Source: Porticoccus sp.
Lineage (GTDB): Bacteria; Pseudomonadota; Gammaproteobacteria; Pseudomonadales; Porticoccaceae
NCBI GenBank assembly: GCA_023261185.1
Contig: JALRJN010000064.1
Location: forward strand, 1-64,000
DNA: 64,000 nt
Direction of reading: 5' to 3'
Part shown: in pieces, positions 31,236 through 40,617 of the stretch
Layout of the letters: every line of letters starts with the position of its first letter
How positions within the stretch are numbered: position 1 is the first letter of the stretch
The notes under the pieces: model-generated
Seen by the model: only the letters and a program-made list of their open reading frames with translations
Told to the model about the DNA's origin: nothing
Database searches by the model: none
Program-made: the position numbers and the translations under genes

Positions 31236-31252
31236 TTGGCCCGCTATTTGCG
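31236..31252 (+). promoter_or_regulatory. Predicted sigma-54 promoter of ntrBC
   Basis: TTGGCCCGCTATTTGCG has GG (31238-31239) and GC (31250-31251) separated by ten bases. Transcription should start near 31262. The perfect NtrC palindrome upstream at enhancer distance supports it and predicts positive autoregulation. Confidence 0.72.
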
Positions 31253-31329
31253 TTGAGTTAATGAACCACTGAACCATAAAAGGGCGACGGCCTTTTAGCG
31301 CACCGTAAGCCAGCGATAAATTGATCCTA

Positions 31330-32397
31330 ATGACCGACGAACAGCTTCACCACTTACTACTGGACAACCTGAGCACCGCCGTTCTGCTGCTGAATGACAG
31401 TCTGGAAATCTGTTATTTGAACCCATCGGCAGAAAATCTGCTTGCGGTTAGCGCAATGCGTCTGTGTGGCAACTCCGTCAGCACGCTGTTTACCGAAAAC
31501 GATTCGCCAACGCCCTCTCTGCGGGAAGCTTTGGAGTCAAACCACCCATTTACCCAACGTCAAGCCACCATGGTTCTACCTGACCAGTCGCAGATCACCG
31601 TAGATTTTACTGCCACCCCGCTCCAGACATCGGTGACACGTATGCTGGTGCTCGAAATGCAGCAAATGGACAGGCTCATGCGTATCAACCGCGAAGAAGC
31701 GCTGATTACTACGCACGATACGACTCGCAACCTGGTGCGGGGACTTGCCCATGAAATCAAAAATCCCCTGGGTGGTATCCGGGGAGCAGCGCAGTTACTG
31801 TCGGAAGACTTGGGTGACGAACCGGAGCTGCGGGAGTACACCGATATTATTTCTGCGGAGACAGATCGGCTTTGCAGCCTGGTAGACCGCCTGCTGGGGC
31901 CGACCACCATGCCTAAATTTGTCCCAGTCAACATCCACGAAGTACTAGAGCATGTGGCGGCATTGGCAGAAGCCGAAACCCGTGGCGCCATCGCCATCAA
32001 GCGCAGTTATGACCCCAGCATCCCTGAAATCAGTGGCGACCGAGGACAACTGATCCAGGCTGTCCTGAACATTGTACGCAACTCTATTCAGGCTCTGCGT
32101 AACAGCAATCAGAAACGCCCCACTATCAAACTAGTAACCAAAATTCAGCGTCATTTCACCATTGGCAAGGTGCATCACAAAGTGATCTGTCGCATCGACA
32201 TTATCGATAACGGTCCCGGTATACCCGAAGACCTGATAGATCGCATATTTTTTCCCATGATCAGTGGTCGAGCTGAAGGCAGTGGACTGGGCCTACCCAT
32301 AGCCCAGTCCGCCATCAACCTTCACCACGGGCTGATCGAGTGTGAAAACGGGAAGGGAGAAACCCGTTTCACCATCTATTTACCTTTGGATATTTAA
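31330..32397 (+). CDS. ntrB: Nitrogen regulation sensor kinase/phosphatase NtrB
   Basis: This cytoplasmic histidine kinase phosphorylates NtrC when glutamine is low, under PII control. The 355 residues comprise a PAS domain (about 1-115), the dimerisation/phosphoacceptor helix with H141 in GLAHEIKNPLGG, and an HATPase domain with N box NIVRNSIQAL, G1 DNGPGI and G2 GSGLGLPIAQS. The start at ATG 31330 gives MTDEQLHHLLLDNLSTA, matching the family N-terminus; a TTG three codons earlier is possible. The ribosome site is weak. ntrC starts 3 bp downstream. Confidence 0.96.
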   Translation: MTDEQLHHLLLDNLSTAVLLLNDSLEICYLNPSAENLLAVSAMRLCGNSVSTLFTENDSPTPSLREALESNHPFTQRQATMVLPDQSQITVDFTATPLQTSVTRMLVLEMQQMDRLMRINREEALITTHDTTRNLVRGLAHEIKNPLGGIRGAAQLLSEDLGDEPELREYTDIISAETDRLCSLVDRLLGPTTMPKFVPVNIHEVLEHVAALAEAETRGAIAIKRSYDPSIPEISGDRGQLIQAVLNIVRNSIQALRNSNQKRPTIKLVTKIQRHFTIGKVHHKVICRIDIIDNGPGIPEDLIDRIFFPMISGRAEGSGLGLPIAQSAINLHHGLIECENGKGETRFTIYLPLDI

Positions 32398-32400
32398 AAC

Positions 32401-33813
32401 ATGGAAAAGCGCAAAGTCTGGATAGTTGATGATGATCGTTCCATACGTTGGGTGATGGAAAAAGCGCTTAGCCGTGCTGACATGACAGTAACCAGCTTTG
32501 AAGATCCCTATGATCTGCTAGCCAAGCTGGATAAAACCAAGCCGGACACCATCATCAGCGATATCCGTATGCCTGGCATCGACGGGTTACAGTTGTTACA
32601 GAAAATTCATATTTCCAACCCTTCATTGCCGGTCATCATTACCACCGCTCACTCCGACCTTGACAGTGCCGTTGCCGCCTACCAGGGCGGAGCTTTCGAA
32701 TACCTGCCTAAACCCTTTGACCTTGAAGAATTGATTGCTGTCACACAGAGGGCCATCAACTTTGCCGGCGAGCAGGGGCAGGAGAAGGAGCCCAGAGAAG
32801 AGGAGGTCAGCGGTGAAATCATTGGCGAAGCCCCGGCCATGCAGGAAGTTTTCCGGGCCATTGGCCGTCTGTCTCACTCGAATATCACGGTATTGATTAA
32901 CGGGGAATCCGGAACCGGCAAGGAACTGGTCGCCAAGGCATTACACGATCACAGCCCGCGTCGGAACAATCGGTTTGTTGCCCTGAATATGGCGGCCATT
33001 CCCCATGACCTGATTGAATCAGAGTTGTTTGGACACGAAAAAGGCGCCTTTACTGGTGCCACCCAACGCCGGGAAGGTCGTTTTCAACAAGCAGATGGTG
33101 GCACCCTGTTCCTGGATGAAATCGGTGATATGCCACCCGAGGCTCAGACCCGCCTACTGCGCGTGCTCGCTAACGGAGAATTTTATCTGGTGGGTGGACA
33201 CACGCCGGTGAAAGTCGATGTACGCATTATTGCCGCCACTCACCAGAACCTGGAAGAGCTGGTAGAGGAAAACCGATTCCGTGAAGACCTGTTCCATCGC
33301 CTCAATGTGATCCGCATTCACCTGCCAACACTGTCAGATCGGCGCGAAGATATCCCGAAATTGATGCAGCATTTTTTCCAACTTGCCGCCAAGGAGTTGG
33401 AAACAGAACCCAAAACACTCTCCCCTGAGGCAGAGCACTACCTCAGCATGCTGCCCTGGCCCGGCAACGTACGTCAGCTGGAAAATATCTGCCGCTGGTT
33501 AACTGTCATGGCCTCTGGTCGTGAAGTGCACATTGAAGATTTGCCACCTGAACTGCGAGACAGTCCGGTAGAGAAAAATAATGTAGCGGGAAGCTGGGAG
33601 CAGCAACTTCGCTCCTGGGCAGACAATGAGCTCAGTGCCGGACACCATGACATACTGGCGTCAGCAGTCCCCACCTTCGAGCGCGCGCTGATTGAAACAG
33701 CATTGAATCACACCCACGGTCGTAAGCGTGATGCAGCGGAATTGCTTGGCTGGGGCAGAAATACCCTGACCCGAAAACTTAAAGAGCTGGGGATGAGTGA
33801 CGACGATCTTTGA
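32401..33813 (+). CDS. ntrC: Nitrogen regulation response regulator NtrC
   Basis: This is the AAA+ activator of sigma-54 promoters. The 470-residue protein has a receiver domain with phospho-acceptor D54 (ISDIRMPG), an ATPase domain with Walker A GESGTGKE (168-175) and the sigma-54-contacting loop GAFTGA (215-220), and a C-terminal Fis-type helix-turn-helix (AAELLGWGRNTLTRKLKEL). Predicted binding sites occur upstream of glnA and of its own operon. It is convergent with secB, 54 bp away. Confidence 0.97.
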   Translation: MEKRKVWIVDDDRSIRWVMEKALSRADMTVTSFEDPYDLLAKLDKTKPDTIISDIRMPGIDGLQLLQKIHISNPSLPVIITTAHSDLDSAVAAYQGGAFEYLPKPFDLEELIAVTQRAINFAGEQGQEKEPREEEVSGEIIGEAPAMQEVFRAIGRLSHSNITVLINGESGTGKELVAKALHDHSPRRNNRFVALNMAAIPHDLIESELFGHEKGAFTGATQRREGRFQQADGGTLFLDEIGDMPPEAQTRLLRVLANGEFYLVGGHTPVKVDVRIIAATHQNLEELVEENRFREDLFHRLNVIRIHLPTLSDRREDIPKLMQHFFQLAAKELETEPKTLSPEAEHYLSMLPWPGNVRQLENICRWLTVMASGREVHIEDLPPELRDSPVEKNNVAGSWEQQLRSWADNELSAGHHDILASAVPTFERALIETALNHTHGRKRDAAELLGWGRNTLTRKLKELGMSDDDL

Positions 33814-33867
33814 GAATGGCTGAAGAGATGTGGTGCAGACAAGCTACACCCCATCTGTCTTTAGCGA

Positions 33868-34374
33868 TTAATGAGCAGTTTCTGACTCAGAAGCCTGCTC
33901 GTCCTGCTTGGCTTTTCTTTCTGCCAGGGCCTGTGCGAACAGTGCATCGAAATTCACGGGCGGCAGCATCAGTGCAGGGAATGTACCTTTGACCACCACA
34001 TTATCCACAACCTCTCTGGCATAGGGGTACAAGGTTGCAGGACAAAGTACGTTCAGGACATGCGCCATCTGTGCTTTTTCCAGCCCTTTTACCGTGAAGA
34101 TACCTGCCTGATGCACTTCGGTCAGGAAGACCACATCGTCTTTATCTTTCACCGTAATTGTCAGTGTCATTACCACTTCAAAATGGGTTTCATCTAACTG
34201 CTCAATTTTGGTCGACAACTCCTGACCGATTTGTGGCTTCACTTCACGCTGGAAAGCCTCCACACCCATCGGCGTTTCAAAGGAAAGATCCTTCAGGTAA
34301 ATACGCTGCATGGCAAAATGGTTTTCTGCCCTCTCTTCATTGGCGACAGCGTTACCGGTATTTTCTTCAGTCAT
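33868..34374 (-). CDS. secB: Protein-export chaperone SecB
   Basis: This tetrameric chaperone keeps preproteins unfolded and delivers them to SecA. The 168-residue protein contains the core MQRIYLKDLSFETPMG, VFLTEVHQAGIFTV and LCPATLYPYAREVVDNVV followed by FPALMLPPVNFDALFA. The N-terminal 20 residues form a variable acidic extension. It is the last gene of a yibN-like/grxC/secB run, the arrangement seen around secB in E. coli. Confidence 0.96.
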   Translation of the reverse strand: MTEENTGNAVANEERAENHFAMQRIYLKDLSFETPMGVEAFQREVKPQIGQELSTKIEQLDETHFEVVMTLTITVKDKDDVVFLTEVHQAGIFTVKGLEKAQMAHVLNVLCPATLYPYAREVVDNVVVKGTFPALMLPPVNFDALFAQALAERKAKQDEQASESETAH

Positions 34375-34447
34375 GTATCCACCTTCGTTACATCATTACT
34401 TGTTAGATAATTTAAAACACAGTTTGGTGTCGGGACAGCTGGGGGCT

Positions 34448-34708
34448 TTAACCCTGCGCAGCCAGCAATTGATCAAGCTCACCCTGTTGCTCCAGTCGGC
34501 GCAAATCATCGTAACCACCAACGTGCGCATCACCCACCCAAATTTGGGGAACAGTGTGGCGGCCACTCATCACAACTAGCTCCTTGCGCTTGGCCGGATC
34601 ACCGTCTACGGAGATCTCTTCGAAATTGAGGCCTTTATTGGCGAGCAGATTCTTGGCGGCTACACAGTACCCACAGGTGCGTGTCGTGTAGATCCTGACC
34701 TGGGTCAT
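34448..34708 (-). CDS. grxC: Glutaredoxin 3
   Basis: This dithiol glutaredoxin reduces disulfides with glutathione. It has 86 residues, with the redox motif C12-G-Y-C15, the GSH-binding TVPQIWVGDAHVGGYDDL block and the usual length of the class. Its start codon directly abuts the stop of the upstream rhodanese gene, and secB follows 73 bp downstream. Confidence 0.95.
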   Translation of the reverse strand: MTQVRIYTTRTCGYCVAAKNLLANKGLNFEEISVDGDPAKRKELVVMSGRHTVPQIWVGDAHVGGYDDLRRLEQQGELDQLLAAQG

Positions 34709-35119
34709 TTAACTTTTGATTACTGGCAAATTCTGGTTTTGCCATTCCATCATGCCACCCGTCAGCCGGAACACCTTAAAATTCTGTTGCTGCAGCTGCC
34801 GCCCTACGGCCCCGGCCTGCTGACCAACCTTGTCGGCGATGATAATGAACTTTTCGCGATAACTTTCCAGTTCGCTGATCTTGTCCTTTAGTTTTGCATG
34901 GGGAATATTAACGGCACCGGCAATATGGCCCGCCTTGAATTCCTTACTGTCGCGAACGTCGAGCAAGATGGCTTCCTCCGCATTTAACATGCGGGTCACA
35001 GCGTGCACCGAGATCGGCCTGCCACTCTTGATTCTCTCATTGATGGCAAACAGGTAAATCAGCACCATAAGTACGCTGACCAGCACCCACTGCTCACTGA
35101 TAAAAACAAAAAAATCCAC
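34709..35119 (-). CDS. yibN: YibN-like membrane-anchored rhodanese-domain protein
   Basis: One N-terminal membrane helix (about 11-28, VLVSVLMVLIYLFAI) precedes a rhodanese fold (about 35-135) with LLDVRDSKEFKAGHIAGAVNIPHAKL. The active-site cysteine is missing: the loop reads IIIADKVGQQAG, so sulfurtransferase activity is unlikely. The start is probably GTG at 35119 (136 residues), because AAGAGG lies nine bases upstream. A longer frame reaches 35251 but its extra residues look non-coding. It heads the operon with grxC and secB. Confidence 0.82.
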   Translation of the reverse strand: MDFFVFISEQWVLVSVLMVLIYLFAINERIKSGRPISVHAVTRMLNAEEAILLDVRDSKEFKAGHIAGAVNIPHAKLKDKISELESYREKFIIIADKVGQQAGAVGRQLQQQNFKVFRLTGGMMEWQNQNLPVIKS

Positions 35120-35280
35120 TATCAACAGCCTCTTGGAAGTTCCAGCTGGACCACCCAGCCCAGCAAAGCCGCAAAAGTATACACACCGCATACTGCTCAA
35201 GGAACCACCAATGGCACTGAATACACTTTGCGGGTAAGATTCGCGGATCATTCACCCCAGAACACCACCCCATAGAGATC

Positions 35281-36831
35281 ATGAAAGAAGCAAAAAAACC
35301 ACTTCTGCTGCTGGTCCTCGACGGCTATGGCTACAGCGACAATCCAGAATACAACGCCATCTTTACAGCTGACACTCCAGTACGAGACCGCTTGTGGGAA
35401 ACGGCTCCGCACACATTTATTCAAACGTCTGGGCTGGCCGTAGGCCTTCCGGAAGGACAGATGGGCAATAGTGAAGTGGGCCATATGACGCTGGGATCAG
35501 GACGGGTGATCTACCAGAACTTTACCCGCATCAACAAGGCCATCAGCGAAGGGGCTTTTTTTTCCAACCCGGTGTACTGCCAGGCCATTGACCAAGCCAT
35601 TGCCAACAACAAGGCCGTACACATCTTGGGGCTGCTTTCTGAAGGGGGCGTTCACAGTCACGAATCACATATCAATGCCATGGTTGAACTGGCCTCACAG
35701 CGCGGTGCCAAAGCAATCTACGTTCACGCCTTTCTCGATGGCAGGGACACGCCACCACGCAGTGCTGAAGCCTCACTACAGCGCACTGCAAAAAAACTGT
35801 CTGACACTGGCCGAGGTCGTATCGCCAGTATCTGCGGGCGCTTTTACGCCATGGACCGTGACAACCGCTGGGACCGGGTGCAGGCGGCCTATGACCTATT
35901 AACTCTGGGCAAGGCCGAACATTTTGCAACCGATGCCATCAGCGGCCTTTGCGCAGCCTACGAGCGCGGCGAAAATGACGAATTTGTACTACCCACCACA
36001 ATCCACGCCCCTGGAGAAGATACCGTTACCATCCATGATGGGGACACCGTCATCTTTATGAATTTCCGTCCCGACAGGGCAAGAGAAATAACCCGGGCAT
36101 TTGTTGACAAGCAATTTGACGGGTTTGAGCGTATCGCACACCCGACATTGTCTGACTTTGTGATGACCACCGAGTATTCGGCGGATATTCATACTAGTTG
36201 CGCTTTTCCACCTCAGGACATCCACAATTCTCTGGGCGAATTCCTGGGCAATCACAACAAAAGCCAGCTGCGCATCGCCGAGACAGAGAAATATGCCCAT
36301 GTGACTTTCTTCTTTAATGGCGGCCAGGAAACCCTGTTCCCGGGAGAAGAACGAATTCTTATCCCATCACCCAAGGTCGCCACCTATGACCTGAAACCGG
36401 AGATGAGCGCCTACGAGCTGACTGACCAGCTCGTCGCTGCCATTGAAGGAGGAGCATTCGATGTCATTATCTGCAACTACGCCAATTGTGACCAAGTGGG
36501 CCACAGCGGGGTCTTTGATGCCGCGGTTAAAGCCGTTGAAGCCGTAGATCAATGCCTGGAGCGAGTCTTATCCGCCCTGCATAGGGCGGGTGGAGAGTGC
36601 CTGATCACAGCAGACCATGGCAATGTCGAACAAATGTTCGATCTCCAGTCCGGCCAAGTGCATACCCAGCACACCACCCTACCGGTACCTCTGATCTACG
36701 TTGGAGATAGACAACTCACCCTGAGCGATGGTGGCTCACTGGCAGACATCGCACCCACTATGCTGACATTGCTCGACTTGCCGCAACCGGCCGAGATGAC
36801 CGGGCACTCCCTTGCTCAACTGACCACATAG
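35281..36831 (+). CDS. gpmI: 2,3-bisphosphoglycerate-independent phosphoglycerate mutase
   Basis: This manganese enzyme of glycolysis and gluconeogenesis interconverts 3- and 2-phosphoglycerate. The 516-residue protein has the metal aspartate D14 in [11 protein letters not shown], the phosphoserine S64 in [23 protein letters not shown] and the C-terminal metal block [10 protein letters not shown]. It starts a gpmI-envC-ctpA run, the order known from E. coli and Pseudomonas relatives, and diverges from the yibN-grxC-secB genes. Confidence 0.97.
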   Translation: MKEAKKPLLLLVLDGYGYSDNPEYNAIFTADTPVRDRLWETAPHTFIQTSGLAVGLPEGQMGNSEVGHMTLGSGRVIYQNFTRINKAISEGAFFSNPVYCQAIDQAIANNKAVHILGLLSEGGVHSHESHINAMVELASQRGAKAIYVHAFLDGRDTPPRSAEASLQRTAKKLSDTGRGRIASICGRFYAMDRDNRWDRVQAAYDLLTLGKAEHFATDAISGLCAAYERGENDEFVLPTTIHAPGEDTVTIHDGDTVIFMNFRPDRAREITRAFVDKQFDGFERIAHPTLSDFVMTTEYSADIHTSCAFPPQDIHNSLGEFLGNHNKSQLRIAETEKYAHVTFFFNGGQETLFPGEERILIPSPKVATYDLKPEMSAYELTDQLVAAIEGGAFDVIICNYANCDQVGHSGVFDAAVKAVEAVDQCLERVLSALHRAGGECLITADHGNVEQMFDLQSGQVHTQHTTLPVPLIYVGDRQLTLSDGGSLADIAPTMLTLLDLPQPAEMTGHSLAQLTT

Positions 36832-36836
36832 AGAGA

Positions 36837-37991
36837 ATGAAGAAGGCGCCAATGAGGCTGCTCCAGCATTGGCTGTTAATTCTGCTGCTATCTGCGGCCT
36901 GCCCGACACAGGCCGGTGAAAAGGAGGATCGCCAGAAGCTGCAGCAGATCGGCAAGGATATCCTCAAGCTCGAAGAGAGCGTCAAAGGTGACAGCAAGGA
37001 ACAACAGCGTCTTGCCAGGGAACTGAAAAAAACCGAACTGGACACCGCACGACTCAACCAGGCGATACACGACCTGGAAGCCCAACTGGAGAAACTGAAT
37101 AGCGAGTTGCTGCAACTGCAATCACAGAAATCCTCACTGGAAAAATCCCGCCAGGCCCAACAGGACCTGATCGCCAAACAGATCACAGCGACCTATCGGC
37201 TGGGCAACGAGGAATCCATCAAACTGCTGCTCAACCAAGAAGATCCGGATAAGGTCAGTAGGGCCCTGAAATACTACGACTATTTCCTCAAGGCGCGCGC
37301 CGAAAAAATTGAACAGTACCTGCAAACCATGGCCGAACTACATCGTGTCGAAACGGGAATTAGCGAAAGACAGGCTGCACTCACACAGCGCCGCTCAACG
37401 CTGTCCGAACAGCAACAGCGGCTGGAGGAAAACCTGCGTGTCCGCAGCGAGGTCTTGGTTCGCCTGGATCGCCAAATCACGAGCTCAAAGCAAGCGTTGA
37501 AACAACTGCACGCTGAGCACAAACGGCTTGAAACAGTTATCAGGACCCTTGAGGAAAGTATTACCAAGCTGGTATCGCCAACAAACACCGAGCCCTTTTC
37601 TCGTCGCAAGGGCAAACTGCCCTGGCCTGTTAAGGGCACATTGAGCCAGTACTTTGGCGCCACACGAACGGCAGATATCACCTGGAATGGCTGGCTACTC
37701 AAAGCCAGTGAAGGAACCCCTGTCCACGCTATACACCATGGTCGTATTATTTTTTCTGATTACCTGCGAGGCCACGGCATGTTGGTCATCATTGACCACG
37801 GTGATGGCTATATGAGCCTCTATGCACACAACCAGGTACTTTTGAAAGTCACTGGCGACTGGGTGCAGAGCGGAGAACCCATCGCCCGAGTCGGCAACAG
37901 TGGCGGACAACGTGATCATGCACTTTATTTTGAAATTCGCCATAATGGCAGACCAACAAACCCAAAAACTTGGCTGACACGTAAAGGATAA
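36837..37991 (+). CDS. envC: Murein hydrolase activator EnvC
   Basis: This periplasmic activator of the amidases AmiA/AmiB acts in daughter-cell separation. The 384-residue protein has a signal peptide (about 7-26, ending PTQAG), a long coiled coil (about 28-245) and a C-terminal LytM/M23 domain (about 260-384). The zinc ligands of active M23 peptidases are lost: the first histidine motif is replaced by ITWNGWLLKA, and the final HxH is ALYFEI. This is as expected for EnvC, which activates rather than cuts. It lies five bases after gpmI. Confidence 0.94.
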   Translation: MKKAPMRLLQHWLLILLLSAACPTQAGEKEDRQKLQQIGKDILKLEESVKGDSKEQQRLARELKKTELDTARLNQAIHDLEAQLEKLNSELLQLQSQKSSLEKSRQAQQDLIAKQITATYRLGNEESIKLLLNQEDPDKVSRALKYYDYFLKARAEKIEQYLQTMAELHRVETGISERQAALTQRRSTLSEQQQRLEENLRVRSEVLVRLDRQITSSKQALKQLHAEHKRLETVIRTLEESITKLVSPTNTEPFSRRKGKLPWPVKGTLSQYFGATRTADITWNGWLLKASEGTPVHAIHHGRIIFSDYLRGHGMLVIIDHGDGYMSLYAHNQVLLKVTGDWVQSGEPIARVGNSGGQRDHALYFEIRHNGRPTNPKTWLTRKG

Positions 37992-38078
37992 CAGTCTTCA
38001 CTACCGCCAATGCCGCGCGTGAGACTTCTACAACAACTCCCTAAACCACAACGCCGCCGGCGAATGCCAGGATCGTTC

Positions 38079-39359
38079 ATGAACTCACTAAGTAAGTTGC
38101 TGTTTTTTGCTTTCCTCCTGCTCTCAGGAGCTATTGCCTTTGCGGCAACTGAACAGGAAGACAACGGGCGCATGCCCCTGGACGAGCTACGCCGCTTTAC
38201 CCAGGCTTTTGACCAGATTCGTCAGGCCTACGTCGAAGAAATTGACGATAAAGAGCTTCTGGAAATGGCCATCAGTGGTCTCCTCAGCAGCCTAGATCCG
38301 CACTCTGCCTATCTTAATGAAACCGATTTCCAGGACCTTGAGGAACATACCACAGGGGAGTTTGGTGGACTGGGTATAGAAGTCGGCATGGAAGGGGGTT
38401 TTATCAAGGTGATTACCCCTATCGATGACACTCCCGCCGAACGGGCTGGCATTCAGGCCGGGGACCTGATCATAAAACTGGATGAGCAATTGGTGCAGGG
38501 CATGAGCCTCAGCGAAGCCATCGAGATCATGCGCGGGCCCAAAGGATCCAAGCTGAAACTGACCATTGTTCGCCCCAACCGCGATGGTCCGTTTGAGGTT
38601 GAAGTTATTCGCGATGTCATTCAGGTTCACAGTGTTCGTTCACGGATACTGGAACCCGGATTTGGCTACGTGCGCATTGCACAGTTCCAGGAAAACACCG
38701 GCACATCATTCCGGCAAGCCCTGGAAAACTTCACCAAAGATGATCCCGACCTCAAAGGCGTAATACTCGACCTGCGCAACAACCCCGGTGGTCTCTTGAA
38801 TGCCTCGGTAGAGGTGGTGGACACACTGCTGGACCAAGGCCTTGTGGTATATACCGAAGGACGACTGAACACGTCCAACGCCAAGTATTATGCTAAACCC
38901 GGCGACATTCTTAATGGCCTTCCAGTAGTCGTGCTGATCAATGAAGGTTCTGCTTCTGCCGCGGAAATTGTTGCCGGCGCCCTACAGGACCACAACCGCG
39001 CAGTGATTCTCGGCACCAGCAGCTTTGGCAAAGGCTCCGTACAAACGGTGATTCCCCTGGGGGAAAGACGTGGCATTAAGCTCACTACTGCGCGCTACTT
39101 TACCCCCAGTAAACGTTCCATTCAGGCAGAGGGCATCCAGCCTAATATTGTGGTCAAACCTGCCGAGGTGAGGCTGCTGGAATCCCGAGGGCAAATTAAA
39201 GAAGAGAACCTGGCGGGACATCTCTCCAACACGGAAAGCCCTCAAGCCGAGGTCGCTGACGATCTCTCGCAGGAAGACAATCAGCTATACGAAGCGCTTA
39301 ACCTCCTCAAAGGGCTGAATATTTTTACTTCAGCCAAAAAACACCAAAAGGCGCCATAA
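38079..39359 (+). CDS. ctpA: C-terminal processing peptidase (S41 family)
   Basis: This periplasmic Ser/Lys protease trims protein C-termini. I chose the ATG at 38079 (426 residues), which gives a clean signal peptide MNSLSKLLFFAFLLLSGAIA and has AGGA at the right distance; a frame opening at 38010 only adds a basic stretch with no ribosome site. A PDZ domain (about 92-175) is followed by the protease domain with S293 (GSASAAE) and K318 (FGKGSVQ), 25 residues apart as in the family. It follows envC. Confidence 0.94.
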   Translation: MNSLSKLLFFAFLLLSGAIAFAATEQEDNGRMPLDELRRFTQAFDQIRQAYVEEIDDKELLEMAISGLLSSLDPHSAYLNETDFQDLEEHTTGEFGGLGIEVGMEGGFIKVITPIDDTPAERAGIQAGDLIIKLDEQLVQGMSLSEAIEIMRGPKGSKLKLTIVRPNRDGPFEVEVIRDVIQVHSVRSRILEPGFGYVRIAQFQENTGTSFRQALENFTKDDPDLKGVILDLRNNPGGLLNASVEVVDTLLDQGLVVYTEGRLNTSNAKYYAKPGDILNGLPVVVLINEGSASAAEIVAGALQDHNRAVILGTSSFGKGSVQTVIPLGERRGIKLTTARYFTPSKRSIQAEGIQPNIVVKPAEVRLLESRGQIKEENLAGHLSNTESPQAEVADDLSQEDNQLYEALNLLKGLNIFTSAKKHQKAP

Positions 39360-39455
39360 GCAGACCAAAGGGCCTTTCAGCTTGATGCACCTCATTGACT
39401 TTTGGCTAAAAAATAGGCTGAATACATGAAGATTGTTGTTCTTGCGTCGATAGTA

Positions 39456-39476
39456 TGTAAACAATCCCTGTTTACA
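39456..39476. promoter_or_regulatory. Operator-like inverted repeat upstream of the DUF6316 gene
   Basis: TGTAAACA-ATCCC-TGTTTACA is a perfect 8-bp inverted repeat with a five-base spacer, 130 bp upstream of the small gene at 39606. The size and spacing suit a dimeric regulator. The rest of the 246-bp gap after ctpA is AT-rich without another recognisable feature. Confidence 0.5.
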
Positions 39477-39605
39477 ACGGACTGTGCTAATAAAAGAAGA
39501 ATTGCTGCCTTTTTAGCCTCTTTTTAAATTACGCTTATTAAAGAGGTGGCAACTATTATAAAAATACAAGAATTAGTACGGCAGTGTACAAAGTGAGGAA
39601 ACAAC

Positions 39606-39839
39606 ATGGTAATGCCCAGAACTGGTGAACAAAGCGAGCATAAACCTGCCATAAGAAGTGATCGGTTTTTCAAACTGCACAACTTCTGGTTTTTTGCGAC
39701 TCGCGAAGGTGCCGCTGTTGGCCCATTTGACTCCAAGGAAGGCGCTGTGCAAGCAGTCTCAGATTACGTTGAATTTGTGCAAAAAGCTGGTCCGGAAGCG
39801 CTGGACTTTTTCACATCTGAGGCCCGCTACGCAGTATAG
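39606..39839 (+). CDS. DUF6316-type small protein
   Basis: This 77-residue soluble protein has the pattern RSDRFFKLHNFWFFATREGAAVGPFDSKEGA, which resembles small proteins annotated as DUF6316 in Pseudomonas relatives. Function is unknown. AGTGAGGAAAC just before the ATG is a good ribosome site. It stands alone, convergent with hisF seven bases away. Its upstream region contains a perfect TGTAAACA inverted repeat. The family name is from memory and should be checked. Confidence 0.72.
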   Translation: MVMPRTGEQSEHKPAIRSDRFFKLHNFWFFATREGAAVGPFDSKEGAVQAVSDYVEFVQKAGPEALDFFTSEARYAV

Positions 39840-39846
39840 GTCAGAA

Positions 39847-40617
39847 TTAACGCCGCACCTCGACACCTCGCTCAGCCATATAATCCTTGGCCTGGGCGAT
39901 GGTGAACTCCCCAAAATGAAAAATACTCGCGGCTAATACCGCATCAGCTTTTCCCTCTACCACGCCATCCACCAGGTGCTGAAGATTTCCCACCCCGCCT
40001 GATGCTATCACCGGAATATCTACTGCTTCACTGATAGCCCGCGTCAGCGGCAAGTTAAAACCCGTCTTGGTACCATCCTTATCCATACTGGTGAGAAGAA
40101 TTTCACCGGCCCCATATTCGGCCATCTGCACAGCCCATGCCACAGCATCGATTCCGGTAGGATTGCGTCCGCCGTGGGTAAAAATTTCCCAACGCAACGG
40201 CTCTCCTTCCCCGCTGACCTGCTTTGCATCAATAGCAACGACAATGCACTGTGAACCAAACCGCTGCGCTGCCTGTCTTACAAACTCAGGGTTCTTTACC
40301 GCCGCCGAATTAATCCCAACCTTATCGGCACCCGCATTCAACAGTGCGCGAATATCTTCGAGGGTGCGAACACCTCCACCCACTGTCAAAGGTATAAATA
40401 CTTCGCTGGCCATGCGCTCAACCGTGTGAACCATGGTATCCCGCTCTTCATGGCTGGCCGTAATGTCGAGAAAAGTAATTTCGTCAGCACCTTCCTCGTT
40501 ATAACGTTTCGCCACCTCGACCGGGTCACCCGCATCGCGGATATCGACAAATTGCACACCCTTGACCACCCGCCCCTTGTCTACGTCAAGGCAGGGGATG
40601 ATTCGTTTCGCTAACAT
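39847..40617 (-). CDS. hisF: Imidazole glycerol phosphate synthase subunit HisF
   Basis: This is the cyclase half of the HisFH enzyme, which makes imidazole glycerol phosphate and the purine by-product AICAR. It is a 256-residue TIM barrel. The catalytic aspartates are D11 in [15 protein letters not shown] and the one in [20 protein letters not shown] and [11 protein letters not shown] are phosphate-binding loops. Its ATG overlaps the ribA stop by one base (TGATG). The other usual neighbours hisA, hisH and hisB are not here, so the histidine genes are split in this genome. Confidence 0.97.
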   Translation of the reverse strand: MLAKRIIPCLDVDKGRVVKGVQFVDIRDAGDPVEVAKRYNEEGADEITFLDITASHEERDTMVHTVERMASEVFIPLTVGGGVRTLEDIRALLNAGADKVGINSAAVKNPEFVRQAAQRFGSQCIVVAIDAKQVSGEGEPLRWEIFTHGGRNPTGIDAVAWAVQMAEYGAGEILLTSMDKDGTKTGFNLPLTRAISEAVDIPVIASGGVGNLQHLVDGVVEGKADAVLAASIFHFGEFTIAQAKDYMAERGVEVRR

